Positions 59,950 through 64,000 of a stretch of DNA of 64,000 nucleotides are shown here, piece after piece. Position 1 is the first letter of the stretch; every line of letters starts with the position of its first letter. Under the pieces are notes generated by a model. The model did not search any database, was not told where the DNA came from, and saw nothing but the letters and a program-made list of their open reading frames with translations. The stretch is from Sipunculus nudus (lineage: Eukaryota; Annelida; Sipuncula; Golfingiida; Sipunculidae). The translations under genes and the position numbers were made by a program. The stretch is taken from assembly GCA_026874595.1 (NCBI GenBank), contig CM049309.1:48282079-48346078 (forward strand), in the 5' to 3' direction.

Positions 59950-60519
59950 CTGATGAAAGTGAAATAAATATGTGACAAAAAATTGAAATGACAGTAAAAT
60001 AAACAAAAAAAGCCCATGGTAAACACTATCGTAGTATCCATTAACCTGGAAAATAATAAAATAAAAACGTGTAATGGAAAAGTACAAACATAAATACAGC
60101 AATATGTAGCTTACATCTGCTGATCAACCACATGATAAATGGCTGTAGCCTTTCGTGTGATATTTGATAATAGATATAACACCAAGCACACAAGAAGTGT
60201 TTCATATACCAAGACGCTCAGCTGAATTTAATATACAGGCTATGCATGCATTACTCGTGCTATGATAGTGCAAATTATTTGGAATGAAACCTTGAACAGT
60301 TGATTGAAAGACCCCCAGATTGCTCAAAATCATGTTACTCCCATAGTCCCTAGAGAACATATACCACAAAGTGATCATATTTAGGTATTCCAAGAAGATT
60401 TTACATGGGCCCTCTGGAAACTAATTATATCACAGGTTTCTGGGCCCAACTGCTGTGATTTGCGCCCATATGATGTATGGGGTGTACATATCATGTTCAT
60501 TCACATATCTCGCATACTA

Positions 60520-61312
60520 TAGGTCACAGTGATTTTTTTGGATGTCCAAGGATACTTAACACTGACCTCGTTTCAGGAAAGAACATAAAGTTTGCGCCCC
60601 GTCTTACTTTCCTAGTGATGAAAATCAGGACAATATCCCTAGGAATATAGGTCATCATAACCTCATCTCAGGTGTTGTGAGCGATTCGTCAGTTCATCCC
60701 TGGATGCTATGCAGTTCTAGGTCCAGGCGTTATGATTTGTGCCCATCCGACTTTCAACGTGCTAAAATCGTGCTTTAATAGGTGGCCTTGATTCACTAAG
60801 GTTTTTGGCCACTCGCTTGCAGAATATAGGTCATGATGACCTAATTTCAGATTTGAAATGAGATTTGCAGAGGACCTCCTTGAATAAAACCCCAGACGAT
60901 TCTTTGTCTACAGGATAAAATGTTTGCCCATCGGAGGTTAACGGTGCCAAATTATATTTTCCCTTAGCTCGCAAAACCTAGGTCACCGTGACGTAATTTT
61001 ACTTTTCTAAGGAGATTTATCCAGGACCTCACTCGTTGTAACGATTCTGAAGTTAGGTCTAACAGATCAAATACGTACCCGGTCCGTCTGGCTGCTCATG
61101 AGCATGTTTCCAATCTGTTGCTCGCAGAATATATGTCAGCATGAGAATTTTGAAGATTTTAAAGGAGATTTGCCTAGAGTCTCCGTGGATGTACAGTTAG
61201 AAGTTTATAGGTCTAACGATTACGATATGTGCCTTATGAATGTTTGGATGGACGACGGACAAACGTTGTCGCTATAGCTCAGCTGACTTACACTGAGCTG
61301 AGCTATAAAAAT
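60520..61312 (-). mobile_element. Inverted, truncated relative of the 18.8-21.0 kb pearl-like element
   Basis: On the minus strand it opens with the hairpin TATAGCTCAGCT...AGCTGAGCTATA (61274-61309), a GTCCGTCGTCCATCC leader, then about five ~150-180 bp units with GGAGGTCC-like, GCAAATCTC and AGGTCAnnATGACCT words. A perfect AGGTCATGATGACCT lies at 60828-60842. It ends without the TGGCCCACGGGCCA hairpin. Confidence 0.6.
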
Positions 61313-62955
61313 ACCGTACTTCGAATAAGAGAAATTATAGATTCCGTATCATGATTATTTATTTTTTTTTAATTTACGGATTTCAAACCTAGATGCATAT
61401 TGCGATGGTCCAAACCTTATTTTTACGGTGCCAATCGTCTGATGGCAAAAACCTAATTATCCTTGATTTAGGCCTTGTTAATAACAAGTAGTGATTAAGT
61501 GGAAGAGTTATAAAACGAATGCGTTGTATACCCACTACGTTAATGTCTGAAGGCGACATAATTTTGCGATCGGCAAAATTTGAAGTTCCATGCAGAAACA
61601 ATTTTGAACATGATCTAATAGAAAAAATTCAACAATGGCATGAAAGCTTAACTGTTATAATTCCTGACTTGTCTTGGAAAAAAGTGGAAAATATATTTTG
61701 TTTATAAAAAGCAAGTCAACATAATTTGCCACCACCTGCAGCTTTCAGTCTAATGATAAATATTCCTGTTAAATTTATTGCAGAAACTGCCGCTGTTGCT
61801 CAGATTATGACATAGGTATTACATGATGAATACAATGATCAGAAGAGTCAAATTGTGAAAATAATTGGACTCAGCATAAACTTATTTTATTCCATTTCAA
61901 CAAAGGAATATAATATTTAAGCTAAATTTTTCATTTTTTTTTTCTTGATTTATGTTTTGGTTTGGAGAGAATAATGATTAAATGTTTTGTGAAAAAATAA
62001 CATATATGCAAACATGTGAGATTTTGTTACCAATAAAATGTTACATTGAAGAATTTTTAAAAAATCCTGTTATATAATCAATACCAATTAATATAATGAA
62101 TGTGTTGCTCTTAGAGTATTTATTTATTATACTTAAGATAGAGTGCAAATATATTATATCTTGGAAGACATGTGAAATAATATTTTGATTCAGACGAGGT
62201 GGCTCATCACAGATGCCATCATGTCTACATGGCTCATTTAACCGTTTGTGGATCATTGTTTAAGCCGCTTCTGACCCATCGGTAAAACAAATAACATCAT
62301 ATCTGTGAACTCAACGATTTCTCTTTGTAAACCATACAGTTCATACTGGTTTATAGTCAAGGATCAGCATAGGGGGAGACGTTTAAAGCTTAATTTTCAA
62401 CTGATGATAAACGGGTCTGCAAAATTTGAGATGATGACGGCAACGTATTTATAGGTGTTTTGTAACGATGTTGGGCATCTTCCTGGAAGCCAGGTGTTCA
62501 GCTCGTTTAAGCATAGAACTTGCTTCATCGAACCCTGTTTCATAAATTATTAACAAGAAAATGGAAACTACAGGTGGATCGCTCTAGGCCCGTTTACGCG
62601 GCTGGAATAACTAGATTTAGATTAACCGGTTGCCTATGAGAGACGCTTTCAACAATCTTACATGTCATATAAGGCTTGTAACCTGGTGACTTTCCGTTAC
62701 GTAGTCACGTGGATAAAGCCTGTGAACCATTTTGATTTTTGTATCACTGTTTAGTACTATTGTATCAGTGGAATAAATTGGCCTTAATTATTTCAGCCCC
62801 GTTACACGCGCTGTTCAAAGGTCGTGATATAGCAGGCCAAGGGCCGCTGAAGCAAAGTCTTTGCTGAACCGAGCTGGTTACCTGCTTTCCAGAAAATATT
62901 ATTTTTGGTGGAAATTTCTGCTGTTTAATATTATATAATTCTGAATTTAGATTAC
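61313..62955. other. Non-coding or intronic stretch
   Basis: It would be intron of the minus-strand receptor gene. One + strand 62-codon frame (61519-61707) has protein-like composition but no recognised family. Confidence 0.4.
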
Positions 62956-63058
62956 CTTTGAAAGAAGAAATAACCAGCGGCCGCCATACACAGAAGTATG
63001 GAAACACATAGGAGAGAGATGCCAACTGCTGGGCATACTGTGGATGCCTGCCCCGCCG
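62956..63058 (-). CDS. Transmembrane exon of the receptor gene
   Basis: On the minus strand, after the acceptor CAAGCATTAG, the phase-1 frame reads AGQASTVCPAV and then a hydrophobic run VGISLLCVSILLCMAAAGYF, long enough to span the membrane, ending FFQ before the donor GTAATC. The start phase matches the donor of the exon at 63601 (split codon G|CG). The other two frames are not hydrophobic. It encodes the single membrane helix of a type I protein. Confidence 0.65.
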
Positions 63059-63600
63059 CTAATGCTTGATGCTGAGTAGTAGTATCATTGATTCTCTTTG
63101 TCGTTTCTTTTTCTTCTGTATTTTCCCATACAATTATAAATGTTTGCTCTTAAAACCAGGTATAATTTGAATTGATGTTAAGTCATGTTTAATAAAGGTA
63201 TTCTATTCCATTTAACTGGTGCATGAATTTCTATACGATTCCGTTAAGCTCAAAAGTTCAGTCTAAAAGACATATAAATTAAAATTTAATTTTTGTTCAT
63301 TTTTTTCTGACTTTTACCCTATCAAATAAGAAGGAAATCTTAAACTATCACCGAACGTTCCACTAAAGTAAATAGTAAAACAGGTAGACAGCAAAGTTGG
63401 ATTGGCGTATATACGTGAAAAAACACACTTATCAAAAGTTTATCCATTTGTTACAAATAACCTTCTTCTATATATTCTTTTGCATATATTTTATTTCTTG
63501 CATGGCACCCAAAACCGATATCAGATATTATAATATCAAAAATAATATACATACAGTCAGAATTCAATGGTAGGTACTGTAGAAATCATATGACGCTCAC

Positions 63601-63832
63601 CAGGTGGGGGCCCTGTAGCCATGACGTCACTGAGTGTGTGCCTGTTCACGTTGTTAATGACGTTCACTGCTACCAAGATGACATCACCGAATTCCTCCGT
63701 CGGCAACTCCACCTGTATTGATGTCGCCTCGGGTGAGTCGACCTGCTTTGTTCGCCACCTTGTGTCATACAACTTTTTGTAGAAGCCGATGACCTTGTAC
63801 CTATTACAGTTATGTCCATTCTTCGCAAGTCG
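63601..63832 (-). CDS. FN3-like extracellular exon of the receptor gene
   Basis: A minus-strand exon between the acceptor TTATTTAG and donor GTGAGC, 232 nt, phase 0 to phase 1. It reads RYKVIGFYKKLYDTRW, SIQVELPTEEF, DVILVAVNVINN and ends ATGPPP. The alternating strands and the AVN...ATGPPP ending look like the second half of a fibronectin type III domain just outside a membrane helix. Earlier exons lie beyond 64000. The fold assignment is moderate; being a real exon is more secure. Confidence 0.6.
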
Positions 63833-64000
63833 CTAAATAACAATGAAGAATATTGTATAAATCTCAGTACGTTTCACTGATAGACTAGACCTAAAGTTTG
63901 CGATGTTTATATTATAATAAAATATGGTATATTGTATGGCATGTTCCTGCATAGCTGTAAAATATCGCCAGTGTAAATCAAATATATACAGTGAGACTTA

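Noticed and set aside
61519..61707. 62-codon + strand frame with protein-like composition (GDIILRSAKFEV, DLIEKIQQWHESL)
   Set aside because: It could be a transposon or gene remnant, but no family, splice site or second copy supports it.

Overview
The window is eukaryotic nuclear DNA. Coding exons are split by small GT-AG introns, intergenic stretches are long and AT-rich, (TA)n tracts are frequent, and there are several kinds of transposon debris. An animal RNF11 exon, L1-Tx1-like and Rex1/CR1-like non-LTR retrotransposons, and several elements with a GTCGTCCG-type leader followed by tandem 150-bp units (the design of bivalve 'pearl'/Helentron-type non-autonomous elements) point to a marine invertebrate. 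A bivalve mollusc is my best guess. No species can be named from the sequence alone.

Layout. (1) 1-2.8 kb: last coding exon and probable 3' UTR of RNF11 on the + strand, with Tc1/mariner-like MITEs on both sides of the exon. (2) 2.8-12 kb: non-coding DNA with repeats, (TA)n tracts, a tiny palindromic insertion and a candidate solo LTR. (3) 12-53.2 kb: the main content, four paralogous genes in one orientation, 11-15 kb apart (starts 12049, 23288, 36483, 51863). Each has three exons: a signal-peptide exon, a ~505-nt exon for one unnamed two-cysteine domain, and a last exon for a four-cysteine PAN/Apple domain. Both introns are phase 1 in every copy. Copies 2 and 4 look intact, copy 1 has one homopolymer frameshift, and copy 3 has a nonsense codon and a frameshift in exon 2. 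(4) Between the copies lie repeat arrays: 13.9-15.4 kb, 18.8-21.0 kb (units carrying AGGTCAnnnTGACCT palindromes), 25.3-26.1 kb, 27.6-28.6 kb, 34.1-35.1 kb and a 42-bp minisatellite at 37.8-38.4 kb. There is also a broken L1-Tx1-like LINE (29.2-32.9 kb) and a Rex1-like LINE (39.6-45.7 kb) split by a 4.3-kb minus-strand LTR retrotransposon with 221-bp LTRs and an AATT target duplication. (5) 48.18-49.51 kb: a 1.33-kb terminal-inverted-repeat element. (6) 58.3-63.9 kb: the 3' end of a minus-strand gene for a type I membrane protein (FN3-like exon, transmembrane exon, tyrosine-motif tail exon) that continues beyond the window.

The four tandem genes encode small secreted proteins (about 272-294 residues). 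Their shared exon phases show that they arose by tandem duplication of one unit. PAN/Apple domains generally bind proteins or carbohydrates, so a secreted recognition or adhesion role is a reasonable inference, but the sequence does not show one. All splice sites were placed by eye from GT-AG signals, phase agreement and paralogue comparison. There is no transcript evidence here.
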